Origin: an uncultured Gemmiger sp.
GTDB taxonomy: Bacteria > Bacillota > Clostridia > Oscillospirales > Ruminococcaceae
Assembly: GCA_944386495.1 (NCBI GenBank)
Contig: CALXBE010000015.1
Location: 1-52,551, forward strand
Direction of reading: 5' to 3'
Length of the DNA stretch: 52,551 nt
A program made the translations under genes and the position numbers. Below, piece after piece: positions 34,836 through 43,230 of the stretch (the stretch's first letter is position 1; every line of letters starts with the position of its first letter). The notes under the pieces are model-generated. The model ran no database searches. It was not told the DNA's origin and was given only the letters and a program-made list of their open reading frames with translations.

Positions 34836-36167
34836 TTATTGAATTTCCTGGGCCGGGGATTCCAGCTTCCGGACCAGAGCGCTCCGGACCTGATGATCCC
34901 GGACCTCGGTGACCCGGATGGCCAGGCCTGCGGTTTCCAGCTCCACCACCGAACCGTCCTTGGGGATGGCATCCAGGGCGCTGAACACCAGGCCGTTGAA
35001 GGTATCATATTCCCGGCAAGGCAGAGATACCCCCAGAGCCCGGGACACTTCCTCCAGGGATGCGTCTCCCTGGACCCGCCAGGTTCCCGGCTCTACCGGT
35101 TCGGCGGCAGGAGCGGGAATCTCCTCCCCGGGTTCATCCCCCAGGTCGCCTACCAGCTGCTCCACCAGGTCGTTGAGGGTGACGATTCCCGTAAGGCCGC
35201 CGTACTCGTCCAGTACCACAGCCAGAGAGTTCCGGGTCCGCTTCATGTTCCGGAACAGCACATCCGCCTTGACCCCTTCCGGGACAAAATAGGCAGGCTT
35301 TACCGCCTGTTCCATTACAGAGTCCCGGCTTTTATCCTCCAGCCGGAAATAGTCCTTGGCGTTGAGTACCCCCACCACCTGGTCCACCGTTTCCCGGCAT
35401 ACGGGGTAAAGGGTGTGCCGGGCCCGGTGGATGGTCTCCTTCCAGGTTTCCATATCGTCCTCCATCCAGAGGATGGAAAGCTCGGTGCGGTGGGTGGCGA
35501 TTTCTCCGGCGGTAAGGTCGTCAAACTCAAAGACATTCTGAATCAGCTCTTTTTCCTCCCGGTCAATGGCCCCCTTCTCGCTGCCCACATCCACCATCAT
35601 CCGGATCTCCTCCTCGCTGACGGCATCCTCCGGGGCGTTGGGGTCGATGCCCAGCAGCCGAAGCACTCCGTTGGTGGAGAGGGTAAGGAGCCAGACCAGG
35701 GGTGCGAAAAGCCGGGCAATGGCACTGATAAGCCCGGACATTCCCAGAGCCAGGGCCTCCGCTTTTCTCATAGCCACCCGCTTGGGAACCAGTTCACCGA
35801 AAATCAGGGTGAAGTAGGAGAGAATCAGGGTGATCAGAATGACCGCAATGCTGTCCAGAGTCTTCTGGGGCAGAGGAACGCCCAGGGCCAGAGCCTGGGA
35901 AACCAGCACATCGGAAAAGTTTTCAGCGGCAAACGCACTGCCCAGAAATCCGGACAAGGTGATGGCTACCTGGATGGTAGCCAGGAACCGGGCCGGCTGA
36001 CTGGTAAGCCGGGCCAGACGGACCGCCCGCTTATCGCCCTGGGCAGCCATCCGGGCCAGTTTGGCATCGTTCATGGAAATCACGGCGATTTCCGCACTGG
36101 CAAATACGGCGTTGAGGGCTATCAGGCCCACCTGAAGCAAAAGCATAAATAAAATAGAATCTTCCAA
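34836..36167 (-). CDS. CNNM/CBS/CorC-domain membrane protein (hemolysin family)
   Basis: The 443-residue protein has an N-terminal CNNM membrane domain with about four helices (residues 5-165), a pair of CBS domains (about 195-325) and a C-terminal CorC/HlyC domain (about 345-430). The family is linked to magnesium or cobalt export and includes proteins misnamed hemolysins. I prefer a TTG start at 36167: AGGAGG lies eight bases before it, whereas the ATG seven codons upstream has that site inside its own reading frame. An unusual leader with a small open frame lies upstream. Confidence 0.88.
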   Translation of the reverse strand: MEDSILFMLLLQVGLIALNAVFASAEIAVISMNDAKLARMAAQGDKRAVRLARLTSQPARFLATIQVAITLSGFLGSAFAAENFSDVLVSQALALGVPLPQKTLDSIAVILITLILSYFTLIFGELVPKRVAMRKAEALALGMSGLISAIARLFAPLVWLLTLSTNGVLRLLGIDPNAPEDAVSEEEIRMMVDVGSEKGAIDREEKELIQNVFEFDDLTAGEIATHRTELSILWMEDDMETWKETIHRARHTLYPVCRETVDQVVGVLNAKDYFRLEDKSRDSVMEQAVKPAYFVPEGVKADVLFRNMKRTRNSLAVVLDEYGGLTGIVTLNDLVEQLVGDLGDEPGEEIPAPAAEPVEPGTWRVQGDASLEEVSRALGVSLPCREYDTFNGLVFSALDAIPKDGSVVELETAGLAIRVTEVRDHQVRSALVRKLESPAQEIQ

Positions 36168-36226
36168 AATAATATCCTCCTGAATCATAGACGGTTTAAA
36201 CGAAAAAATGGAACAGGGTCCGCCCC

Positions 36227-36313
36227 TTACTCTCGTAATGGCAGATTATGTCCCATGGGATAAACTCTATGATACAAAGCAGGATGGTCAGTGTTACTGT
36301 CGCTGTCCTCCAT
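36227..36313 (-). CDS. Possible 28-codon upstream reading frame in the CNNM gene leader
   Basis: Within the roughly 180-base leader is an ATG frame beginning M-E-D-S-D-S-N-T-D-H-P and ending R-E-stop, about 60 bases before the TTG start. A GGAGTAGGAAG purine run lies upstream but at a long distance. It could be a leader peptide or chance; there is no known family. Confidence 0.2.
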   Translation of the reverse strand: MEDSDSNTDHPALYHRVYPMGHNLPLRE

Positions 36314-36353
36314 GGCGGCGGCTTCCTACTCCTTTCAAAAAAGAATTTCTCCC

Positions 36354-36382
36354 ATCATATCAGATTCTTCCCTTTCCGTCAA
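36354..36382 (-). promoter_or_regulatory. Sigma-A promoter of the CNNM gene
   Basis: Minus-strand TTGACG and TATGAT with a 17-base spacer, implying a long 5' leader. Confidence 0.65.
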
Positions 36383-36410
36383 CTGGAATACCCTGCCGGG
36401 AAAATTCCCC

Positions 36411-36440
36411 TTGCCAACCGCCCGCCGGGTTTTGTATAAT
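36411..36440 (+). promoter_or_regulatory. Sigma-A promoter of the nucleoid-associated protein gene
   Basis: TTGCCA and a perfect TATAAT with an 18-base spacer, 75 bases upstream of the start. Apart from this promoter and the divergent one, the 347-base gap holds no other clear feature. Confidence 0.65.
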
Positions 36441-36514
36441 GCAAGGGAAAAATACGGGTTCCCTGCCCCAGGCCCAACGGTCCGGCTGGGAGCCATAACA
36501 AGAGGAATAAAGTC

Positions 36515-37483
36515 ATGGAATATCATCTGAACCAAGCCATCATTCACCTGCTGGACAGCGGGGCCAGCGCTCCCCTGCTCAGCGAACAGCCCCTGGTGCT
36601 GGACGACGAGAACAGCGATTACCTGCTGGGACACATTATCAAGCTCCATACCGGAGACGACTGCAAAAACTGCACCTTCCTTCCCGGCAGTCCCTTTGAG
36701 GAAATGCTGATTCGGGAGAAAGAATTTGTTCCCATGAGCCAGTCCGCCGCCCAGATGTTCTTTGAACAGATGATGCGGTATCCGGAAATCCCCAGCGGAG
36801 ACTTGGCTGTGGCAGACCTGACCATTGACGGAAAGCCTTTCCTGGCCATTCTGAAAATGAACTACCGCACCGCCTATCTCCACGATGCAGGCCACCCCGG
36901 TCTGGTCAGCCTGGTGCGGCAGAAGACCATTCTCCCCAGCTCCACCTCCAAGTGTGATGAAGCCATTCTCATTCAGTTGGACACCGGCGCCGTAAAGCTG
37001 GTGGAGAAGCGGGTGGAGATGGACGGCGGCCGGGATTTCTATATTTCCACCAAGCTGCTGAACACCAGCCCCGCCAAGACCGAAAAGGTCAAGCTCCAGG
37101 CAGTGCGGGATGCTGCTCTCCACGCTGTCAAGGAAGCCTACCAGGACGACGGAAAGGTGGAGACTGCGGTAGCCAACATCATCCGGGCGGAGACCTCCGA
37201 GGACATTCTGCCGGTGCAGCAGGTCAAGGCACGGTTGGAACGGGATTTCCCGGAAGCCGCTTCCGCTTTTGAGGAGGAGCTGATTGCGGACGACATCCGG
37301 ATGGAGGAACAAATCACCGTCCCCCCTGCCCGCATCAAGAAAATCACCAGCCGTACCGTGAAGAGCCACAGCGGCATTGAGGTAAAGATCCCCGGGGATG
37401 TATTCCTCAGTGACGAGACGGTAGAGTTCATCAATAACCCGGACGGAAGCGTCAGTTTGCTGGTGAAAAATGTAATTTTATAA
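36515..37483 (+). CDS. 37-kDa nucleoid-associated protein (NdpA/YejK family)
   Basis: The 322-residue protein fits the NA37/NdpA family: the N-terminal I-I-H-L-L-D segment, the central D-L-A-V-A-D-L-T-I-D-G-K-P-F-L-A-I-L-K strand-rich core, and a C-terminal domain. E. coli YejK binds DNA and topoisomerase IV subunits; the role in Clostridia is little known. AAGAGGAATAAAGTC precedes the ATG. It is a single gene just upstream of tRNA-Leu, with no terminator in between, so some readthrough is possible. Confidence 0.82.
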   Translation: MEYHLNQAIIHLLDSGASAPLLSEQPLVLDDENSDYLLGHIIKLHTGDDCKNCTFLPGSPFEEMLIREKEFVPMSQSAAQMFFEQMMRYPEIPSGDLAVADLTIDGKPFLAILKMNYRTAYLHDAGHPGLVSLVRQKTILPSSTSKCDEAILIQLDTGAVKLVEKRVEMDGGRDFYISTKLLNTSPAKTEKVKLQAVRDAALHAVKEAYQDDGKVETAVANIIRAETSEDILPVQQVKARLERDFPEAASAFEEELIADDIRMEEQITVPPARIKKITSRTVKSHSGIEVKIPGDVFLSDETVEFINNPDGSVSLLVKNVIL

Positions 37484-37499
37484 TTTTTCAAAAAAGATA

Positions 37500-37527
37500 T
37501 TGACATCTGCGGAATTAGGTGTATAAT
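37500..37527 (+). promoter_or_regulatory. Promoter of tRNA-Leu
   Basis: Perfect TTGACA and TATAAT boxes with a 16-base spacer, 12 bases before the tRNA. Confidence 0.85.
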
Positions 37528-37539
37528 GAATATTGTTCT

Positions 37540-37627
37540 GCGGATGTGGCGGAATTGGCAGACGCGCTAGATTCAGGTTCTAGTGGCCCTTAAAGCCGTG
37601 GGGGTTCAAGTCCCTTCATCCGCACCA
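37540..37627 (+). tRNA. tRNA-Leu (anticodon CAG)
   Basis: An 88-base class II tRNA with CCA encoded. GCGGATG pairs with CATCCGC. The anticodon stem CTAGA/TCTAG holds the loop TTCAGGT, giving anticodon CAG. The long variable arm TGGCCCTTAAAGCCG is typical of leucine tRNAs. Confidence 0.95.
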
Positions 37628-37674
37628 ACAACAAAAAGAGCCGGTCCTATAGGACCGGCTCTTTTTGTTGTTTT
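37628..37674 (+). terminator. Terminator of tRNA-Leu
   Basis: A long perfect inverted repeat (CAACAAAAAGAGCCGGTCC, loop TATA, then its complement) ends in TTTTTGTTGTTTT. Confidence 0.85.
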
Positions 37675-37730
37675 GATGTTGCGGCGAAGGGACTTGAAGC
37701 TGGTAAAGTATTTTCCGTTAAGAAAACAGT

Positions 37731-37879
37731 CCGGTGGACTGTTTTTAGGAAAATTGTCCCGCAGAGCTATGCTCAAGGGACGAAAGCTTTTGCGAAGCAA
37801 AAGATTTCTCAAGTCCCTTCATCCCGGCCTCTTTCTGTGGCTGACGGCCGAGCGTTCCCAAGTCTTGAACCTGGCAAAG
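37731..37879. repeat. Repeat unit, copy 1
   Basis: Begins CCGGTGGACTGTTTTTAGG and ends near CTTGAACCTGGCAAAG. It includes the 16-base copy of the tRNA-Leu 3' segment at 37809-37824. Its first bases, together with the preceding AAACAGTCC, form a terminator-like hairpin with a T tract. Confidence 0.7.
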
Positions 37880-38013
37880 TATTTTCCGTGCGTCGGGATA
37901 CAGTCCGCTGCCTTCAAGCTGCCCGGACTTTTGCCGGGCAGTTCTCACACCGCTCCCTTATCCCTCCTTTTCCCCGCAAAATCTTGCTTCGCAACCTTTT
38001 GCGGGGGCCCCAT

Positions 38014-38160
38014 CCAGTGGACTGTTCTTAGGCGGAGTGTCTTGAGGGCTGTGCCCGAAAGACGAAAGCTTTTGCAAAGCAAAAGATTTCTCAAGTTCCT
38101 TCATCTCGGCCTCTTTCTGCTCCTGATGGCCGAGCGTTCCCAAGTCTTGAACCTGGCAGA
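38014..38160. repeat. Repeat unit, copy 2
   Basis: Matches copy 1 over about 147 bases with scattered substitutions; the stretch from GACGAAAGCTTTTGC to GAACCTGGCA is best conserved. The tRNA-derived segment (38091-38106) has two mismatches to the tRNA. Confidence 0.7.
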
Positions 38161-38176
38161 GAATCTGAAATCAATG

Positions 38177-38205
38177 TTGAAACCTTAAATTTATTTTGAT
38201 AAAAT
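38177..38205 (+). promoter_or_regulatory. Sigma-A promoter of the small lipoprotein gene
   Basis: TTGAAA and TAAAAT with a 17-base spacer, just after the repeat block. Confidence 0.7.
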
Positions 38206-38235
38206 TAGGTCACTGCAATGAAGGAGGATGTTATT

Positions 38236-38766
38236 ATGAAGAAAAAAGCAGCATTGCTGCTGGCTATATTGGCTTTGGTAGTTCTGATGGCGGCTTGCGG
38301 TCAGAACGGAACTTCGGAGCCTGCCCCCACTGCCACCCCTGAGGCGGCGGAAGAACCGGCAGCAAGCCCGGAACCTGCTTCCAGCCCTGAGGCCCAGCAG
38401 GTAAATCAGGAAGCCGAAGGCCAGAACGCCTCCGATGAAACCAACACTGAACTTGAGCAGGAAATTACTGCCCAAGATGAACAATGGATTCAAGATATGA
38501 TGAATAAGTGGGGTATTTCTCGTGAAGAAGCTGAGCAGGCTCTTCAAGATTCCATTGATAAGGCTGCCCAGGCAGAAGCCGAGCGCAGCCAGACCATTGA
38601 GGAGCGCCAGGAAGAGGAAGCCATTCGGATGGAAAAGGAAAAGCAGCAGGCTGACCAAGAATATGATGAGTTCTGCCCTGAACGCTATGGCACTACCGGC
38701 GACCACTGGGACAGCATGACTTTTGAGGAAAAGGGAGCCTGGATGGAAGCCCATCCCATGAACTGA
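38236..38766 (+). CDS. Small lipoprotein with acidic, coiled-coil body
   Basis: The 176-residue protein starts at the ATG after GAAGGAGG. It has a lipoprotein signal with lipobox L-M-A-A-C (Cys21), then a proline/alanine/glutamate-rich linker (about 25-65), then a charged helical region (about 75-145) rich in Glu, Gln and Lys, and a short C-terminal domain around W-D-S-M-T-F-E-E-K-G. It should be tethered outside the membrane. It has its own promoter and terminator. No known family was recognised. Confidence 0.78.
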   Translation: MKKKAALLLAILALVVLMAACGQNGTSEPAPTATPEAAEEPAASPEPASSPEAQQVNQEAEGQNASDETNTELEQEITAQDEQWIQDMMNKWGISREEAEQALQDSIDKAAQAEAERSQTIEERQEEEAIRMEKEKQQADQEYDEFCPERYGTTGDHWDSMTFEEKGAWMEAHPMN

Positions 38767-38869
38767 CGATCAGGAAGCCAGTGCACCAAAAAGACTTATT
38801 GCAAGCCTGCTTGTATTTGGTCCATAAAATCCTCGCCTCCCCCGTTATAATCAAAATATCCTTAGCACT

Positions 38870-38900
38870 GCTGTCCGGATTTGACCGGACGGCTTTTTCT
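38870..38900 (+). terminator. Terminator of the small lipoprotein gene
   Basis: GCTGTCCGG and CCGGACGGC pair around ATTTGA and are followed by TTTTTCTTTTT. Confidence 0.75.
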
Positions 38901-38902
38901 TT

Positions 38903-41143
38903 TTAATAAGCCTGTTCCACCAGACAAACCGCCGCCGTCATATCGTCCGGGTGATGGAGCCCGGTGCGGCGGCGGGCGCTTTCAATAAGAGACTGAGCCA
39001 TCTGCCGGGGGTCCATTCCCCGCCCTGCGCAGAGGCTGAGCTGGTGCATGACCCATTCAGGGCCATCGTCCAGCACTCCATCCGAAATCATGACCAGGTA
39101 ATCCCCCGGCAGGAGAGAAAGGGGGGTGGTACTGCCCACCACCTGGGGCAGAATCCCAATGGGCAGGCTGTTCCCTTCCAGAATCCGGACCTTCCCTTTC
39201 CGAATGAGGAAGCTGGGCGCCGCCCCGGCTTTAAAGAGAAGGGCCTGTCCCGTATAAAGATTAAGAGTGAGCAGGTCCAGGGTGGCGCTACCCTCCTCCT
39301 GGCTTTTCAGGTTGAGGGCCACATTCACCAGCCGGGCGGCGGCGGTGCTGTCGAAGCCCGCCAAAAGGAGCCGGGTGGTAAGCTGGGCGGCCAGAGTACC
39401 GTCCACCGCCGCCGGTTTCCCTGTTCCCATACCGTCGCAGAGAAGCATATACCCTTTTCCTACCCCATCGCAGAACTGGCGGGTCACATCCCCGCTGACC
39501 TGATGAGCAGGTGTCCCCGCCACCCCAAAGACCGGGATATAAAGAGGTTTCTCGCAGAAGGTCAGGGTGGTGACGGTGCGGCAATGGAGCACCTGGGGCA
39601 GTCCCAGAGGATGGCGGCAGAGGTCTCCCACCTCTCCGGCAAGTTCCTCCAACTCCTCCGAGGACAGTTCCATCCGGGCTACTGTCACCGTCACGGTCAG
39701 TTTTCCGGTGATTTCCCGGGTGACCATGCACCCCAGGGGTTCCAGGCCCAGGCTGGAAAAAAGTTTCTGGACCCGGGCGCTTTTCCCCGGCTCAGGGGTG
39801 CCGGTCCTGCTCAGCTGGTCTCCCAGGGCAGCCAGACTGGAAGCCATGGCCCCGTACTGTTCGGTGAGGACGGTCCGCATGGCCTGAGAGCGAAGCCGGG
39901 CCTCCCTTCGTTCCCGGTAGAGAGCGTATCCCCGGGCCAGGGCAGAACAAATCTTTTCCGGATTGGAACACCCTTCAAACTCCACCGGCAGTTCCTCCGG
40001 GGCGGGGCGAAGGGATTTTTCCAGCTGGGGCCGAAGGTGATAGAAACCCTCCACCGTCCGGTTGTAGTTCTGGCTCCAGCATATCTCCCGGCGACGGCAT
40101 TTCCGGCAGACCTCCTCCGCCACATAGTCCACCACCCAGTTATAGTTTTCTCCCCGGGAGCCTTCTCTGGCGGCCACCTGTTCCACCGTGGCGGCAATCT
40201 CCTCCAGAGCCTGGGCAATCCCTTCCAGCTTGGCGGTGGCCTGGTTCAGGGTCCCTTTCTGGGAAGCCGCCGGGAGAAGCTCCTGCCGCTCTCTCCAGGC
40301 AATGGGGCAAAGCCAGAATCCCACCAGGGCCGCCACCACCCCAACCAGAGCCGTCAGTATCATTTCCAGGCTTCCCCCCAGGGAAGCCCCTGCCGTTCCC
40401 ACCGCCAGAAAGACCCCGCCGCAGGCAAGGCGGTTTTCCCCGCCTATGAAGTTGGCCGCCAGGGCCGCCCCGGTGTAAAGTAGCAGTATGTAGCTCCACC
40501 GAGGGTCTGCCAGGGCGATGGCTCCGCTCATGCAGCAGCCCAGCACCCCGATCTCTCCCCCGGTCCCCTGCCAGGAAACCTGGAGCAGTACCATTCCCGC
40601 CAGTATCACTCCCGGCTGGAAAATTCCGGAACCCAGGGATTGTATGGCCAGAGCCGCCATGCTGAGCCAGAGGCAGAGCCCCTGATCCGTCTGGGGCGGG
40701 AGCCTGTCCATCCCCCACCCTGCCAGAACAGCCAGTCCCCCTTCCAGAAGGGCGGTTCCCACACCGGCAGGGGTGATTTCTCCTGTCAGAATCAACCGGA
40801 ACAGGGCAGTAAAAACACCGCCTGTCAGAGCGCCGGCCCAGAAGCCGGGGCGGAAAGCCAGCCGGGCCACCAGCACCATGAGAGCTGCCCCCAGCAGGGG
40901 CAGAGCCTCAAAGGTAGACAGAAGGGTTAGGGTCCCGGTGAGCACCCCCAGCCCTCCTGCCAAAAGATACCCCGGACTGCAGGCCATAAGATACCCCAGT
41001 CCCAGAGGCGACACGCCCCCGGCCATCTGTCCTCCCGCCAACAAAAAGCCCATTCCCGCCCCGGCCAACTGCCAGGCCCAGGGCGTCCACCGGCCCCACT
41101 GCCCGTGGATCCCGGTGCGGCTGGTCTGTTCCACACTCTGCAT
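38903..41143 (-). CDS. spoIIE: Stage II sporulation protein E (PP2C phosphatase)
   Basis: The 746-residue protein has about ten N-terminal membrane helices (residues 20-310), a cytoplasmic linker (about 310-530) and a C-terminal PP2C domain (about 540-745) with the metal-binding motifs L-C-D-G-M-G-T-G, S-D-G-V-L-D-D and D-D-M-T-A-A-V. In Bacillus it dephosphorylates SpoIIAA at the asymmetric septum and so activates sigma-F in the forespore. A cysteine pair group (C-R-K-C near residue 378) lies in the linker. The ATG follows GGAGG. It marks the organism as a spore former. Confidence 0.93.
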   Translation of the reverse strand: MQSVEQTSRTGIHGQWGRWTPWAWQLAGAGMGFLLAGGQMAGGVSPLGLGYLMACSPGYLLAGGLGVLTGTLTLLSTFEALPLLGAALMVLVARLAFRPGFWAGALTGGVFTALFRLILTGEITPAGVGTALLEGGLAVLAGWGMDRLPPQTDQGLCLWLSMAALAIQSLGSGIFQPGVILAGMVLLQVSWQGTGGEIGVLGCCMSGAIALADPRWSYILLLYTGAALAANFIGGENRLACGGVFLAVGTAGASLGGSLEMILTALVGVVAALVGFWLCPIAWRERQELLPAASQKGTLNQATAKLEGIAQALEEIAATVEQVAAREGSRGENYNWVVDYVAEEVCRKCRRREICWSQNYNRTVEGFYHLRPQLEKSLRPAPEELPVEFEGCSNPEKICSALARGYALYRERREARLRSQAMRTVLTEQYGAMASSLAALGDQLSRTGTPEPGKSARVQKLFSSLGLEPLGCMVTREITGKLTVTVTVARMELSSEELEELAGEVGDLCRHPLGLPQVLHCRTVTTLTFCEKPLYIPVFGVAGTPAHQVSGDVTRQFCDGVGKGYMLLCDGMGTGKPAAVDGTLAAQLTTRLLLAGFDSTAAARLVNVALNLKSQEEGSATLDLLTLNLYTGQALLFKAGAAPSFLIRKGKVRILEGNSLPIGILPQVVGSTTPLSLLPGDYLVMISDGVLDDGPEWVMHQLSLCAGRGMDPRQMAQSLIESARRRTGLHHPDDMTAAVCLVEQAY

Positions 41144-41173
41144 GATTGATTTCCTCCGGCATTGTTTTTCTTC

Positions 41174-41206
41174 AGAATACCTTCTGCCGGGTGCAAGAAT
41201 TGCCAA
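41174..41206 (-). promoter_or_regulatory. Candidate spoIIE promoter with 21-base spacer
   Basis: Minus-strand TTGGCA and TATTCT are 21 bases apart, about 30 bases upstream of the gene. Spo0A-activated sigma-A promoters of Bacillus spoIIE and spoIIG also have unusually long spacers. I found no convincing Spo0A box next to it. Confidence 0.4.
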
Positions 41207-41282
41207 AACAGGCCGAGAGCCTTTCCATTTTTCCCGAAAACAAAAATTCCTCTCTCCCCCAACAGAGGGAGAGAGGGCGGAA

Positions 41283-41326
41283 ACAGGAAAACCTCCGGAC
41301 AAAATCTGTCCGGAGGTTTTCCTGTT
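41283..41326 (-). terminator. Terminator at the end of the PTS-iol operon
   Basis: A long inverted repeat (ACAGGAAAACCTCCGGACA and its complement) downstream of the HAD gene stop and upstream of the spoIIE promoter region. Confidence 0.75.
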
Positions 41327-41340
41327 AAGAGGGAATCTTG

Positions 41341-42030
41341 TCAGCCGGAAATCCTGTCCAGCAGGTCATCCAGCTCGGAAACATCATTGATTTCATAAGG
41401 AGCCCGGCGAATGTCCGGGAAGCCCCAGCCCACGGAAGTTTTTACCCAGATAGGCGTGAATCCTCCGTTATAGGCGCCCAGGATATCCAGTTCAGGGTTG
41501 TCCCCTACATAGACCATTTCCCGGCCGGGCAGGTCCATGGCCTTTTCACAGGCCTGGAAAATAGCAGGGTCAGGCTTTTCCGCCCCCACAGCGCCGCTGA
41601 CCAGCACCGTCTCGAACTGGTTTTCCAAACCCAGCTTCCGCAGCTTCCGCCACTGGACCTCGGGGGTCCCGTTGGTGATCATTCCCAGCCGATACCCCTT
41701 CCGGCGAAGGTCTGCCAGCATTTTGAGGGTAAAGGGATAGGGCACCAGGCTCTCTGCCATGGCCGAAATGGCTGCCTCCCCGAACTCTCGGTCATCTACC
41801 TCCGGCAGGAGAACATTTGCCGTCTTCAGTTTCTCGGCAACCGACGGCCATCCGCCAAAATAGTTGTACCGATGGTCAAACTTTACCAGCTGGCGGCCCA
41901 GTTCCTTGGCGATCATGGATTCAGGGAACCAGTTCCGGTGCTCGCTGTGGAGCTGGTAGGCCGCTGCCCGGAGAGAGGAATAGCGGTCATACAGGGTCCC
42001 GTCCAAATCAAAAATTACTGCCCGAATCAT
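41341..42030 (-). CDS. HAD-superfamily phosphatase, last gene of the PTS-iol cluster
   Basis: The 229-residue hydrolase has HAD motif I F-D-L-D-G-T-L-Y-D, motif II I-T-N-G-T, the lysine in A-E-K-P-D-P-A-I-F and motif IV Y-V-G-D-N-P-E-L-D-I. The cap domain after motif I suggests a small phosphorylated substrate, as in phosphoglycolate- or sugar-phosphatases. It lies 25 bases after the alcohol dehydrogenase gene with an AAGGAG site of its own, so it probably belongs to the same transcript. Its substrate could be a pathway by-product. Confidence 0.85.
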   Translation of the reverse strand: MIRAVIFDLDGTLYDRYSSLRAAAYQLHSEHRNWFPESMIAKELGRQLVKFDHRYNYFGGWPSVAEKLKTANVLLPEVDDREFGEAAISAMAESLVPYPFTLKMLADLRRKGYRLGMITNGTPEVQWRKLRKLGLENQFETVLVSGAVGAEKPDPAIFQACEKAMDLPGREMVYVGDNPELDILGAYNGGFTPIWVKTSVGWGFPDIRRAPYEINDVSELDDLLDRISG

Positions 42031-42055
42031 TCAGTAGGTCTCCTTCCCTGCCCTG

Positions 42056-43210
42056 TCACTTCCAGAGCTTTCTGTAAATCTCCTTTACCTCGTCCTGAGA
42101 GACGGGCCGGATGGTGTTCTGGGGGCTTCCGCTCTCCATGGCATCGTGGGACATCTTCTCAATGGCAGCGAAGTAGTCCTCCTTCTTGATGCCGTACTCT
42201 TCCAGGGTGGGAGTATCCAGCTGCCGGGTGATTTGGCCAACAGCAGCCAGGAAAGCGGCGGCGGCAGTCTCGTTATCCATTTCGGGGGTCGCTGCACCGA
42301 TGGCACGGCCCAGGTCTGCGAACCGGCCATAGGCCCCGGGCAGGGCGAAGGCCAGGCACTCATTCATGAGCATGGCATTGGAGATGCCGTGAGCCACATG
42401 GAAAAGGGCTCCGATGGGACGGCTCATTCCATGGATGATGGTAACAGAAGCGTTGTTAAAGGCGATACCGGCCTCCAAAGCCGCCACCGACATCTGGACC
42501 CGGGCTTCCTGGTTGGAACCGTTCTGGTAAGCCTGGGGCAGATACTTGAAAATCCGCTTTACCGCAGAAAGGGCAAAGGTATCGGAGAGGGTCTGGCTCT
42601 TCCGGGAGGTGTAAGCCTCCACTGCATGGCAGAGGGCATCCAGTCCGGTGGCCGCAGTGATTTTGGGAGGTGCAGTCATGGTGAACTGGGGGTCGATCAC
42701 TGCCAGGTCAGGCATAAGGCAGCTTCCCTTGAGAAGCATCTTGATATCCTTTTCGGTATCGGTGATGATGGTAAACTGAGTAGCCTCGGAACCGGTGCCG
42801 GCGGTGGTGGGGATAGCCACCATGGGAGGCATCTCCTCCTCGATGACCTTTCCCATAAACTGGGAGATCTTGCCGCCCTTTTTCACCAGGGCACCGATGG
42901 CCTTCATGCTGTCGATGGGGCTGCCGCCGCCCAGTGCCACCAGGAAATCGCAGCCCTCCTGGCGGTAGAGCTCCAGACCTTTCTGAATCATGAGATCGTT
43001 GGGTTCCCCGTTGATCTCAGCATAGATGGCATACTCTACCCCCTGCTCCCGCAGAGCCTGCTCCACCTTTGCACAGTTGCCCAGGGAGATCATAACCTGG
43101 TCGGTGACCAGAAGGGCCTTTTTCCCCAGGCTGCCCATGGCGGCCTGAGCGGTCTGCAAAGCCCCTTCACCGGTTACGATCCGTCCCGGCACAATAAATT
43201 CTCTTGCCAT
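42056..43210 (-). CDS. Iron-containing alcohol dehydrogenase
   Basis: The 384-residue group III dehydrogenase has G-G-G-S-P-I-D-S-M-K for NAD binding, T-T-A-G-T-G-S-E, and metal ligands in D-A-L-C-H-A-V-E-A and H-G-M-S-R-P-I-G-x3-H-V-A-H-G. Such enzymes interconvert aldehydes and alcohols with NAD(H). In this cluster a likely job is to reduce malonate semialdehyde or another aldolase product to the alcohol; that is inference. It starts 20 bases after iolB. Confidence 0.9.
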   Translation of the reverse strand: MAREFIVPGRIVTGEGALQTAQAAMGSLGKKALLVTDQVMISLGNCAKVEQALREQGVEYAIYAEINGEPNDLMIQKGLELYRQEGCDFLVALGGGSPIDSMKAIGALVKKGGKISQFMGKVIEEEMPPMVAIPTTAGTGSEATQFTIITDTEKDIKMLLKGSCLMPDLAVIDPQFTMTAPPKITAATGLDALCHAVEAYTSRKSQTLSDTFALSAVKRIFKYLPQAYQNGSNQEARVQMSVAALEAGIAFNNASVTIIHGMSRPIGALFHVAHGISNAMLMNECLAFALPGAYGRFADLGRAIGAATPEMDNETAAAAFLAAVGQITRQLDTPTLEEYGIKKEDYFAAIEKMSHDAMESGSPQNTIRPVSQDEVKEIYRKLWK

Positions 43211-43230
43211 TTTTCTCTTCCTCTTTTCTA

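Larger units (their letters stand above)
37675..38165. repeat. Degenerate repeat block downstream of tRNA-Leu
   Basis: About 490 bases without a credible gene. They hold two diverged direct copies of a 150-base unit (37731-37879 and 38014-38160), and a third partial copy of the unit's edge (about 37690-37730). Each full unit contains the palindrome CTTTTGC-GAA/AAA-GCAAAAG and a copy of the tRNA-Leu 3' end. Between the units lie two more hairpins (about 37917-37941 and 37973-38006). Short open frames here are made of the repeat and look non-coding. Confidence 0.75.

Noticed and set aside
37606-38188. Several short open frames in the repeat block after tRNA-Leu
   Set aside because: They consist of the repeat itself, lack ribosome sites and diverge without a protein-like substitution pattern.
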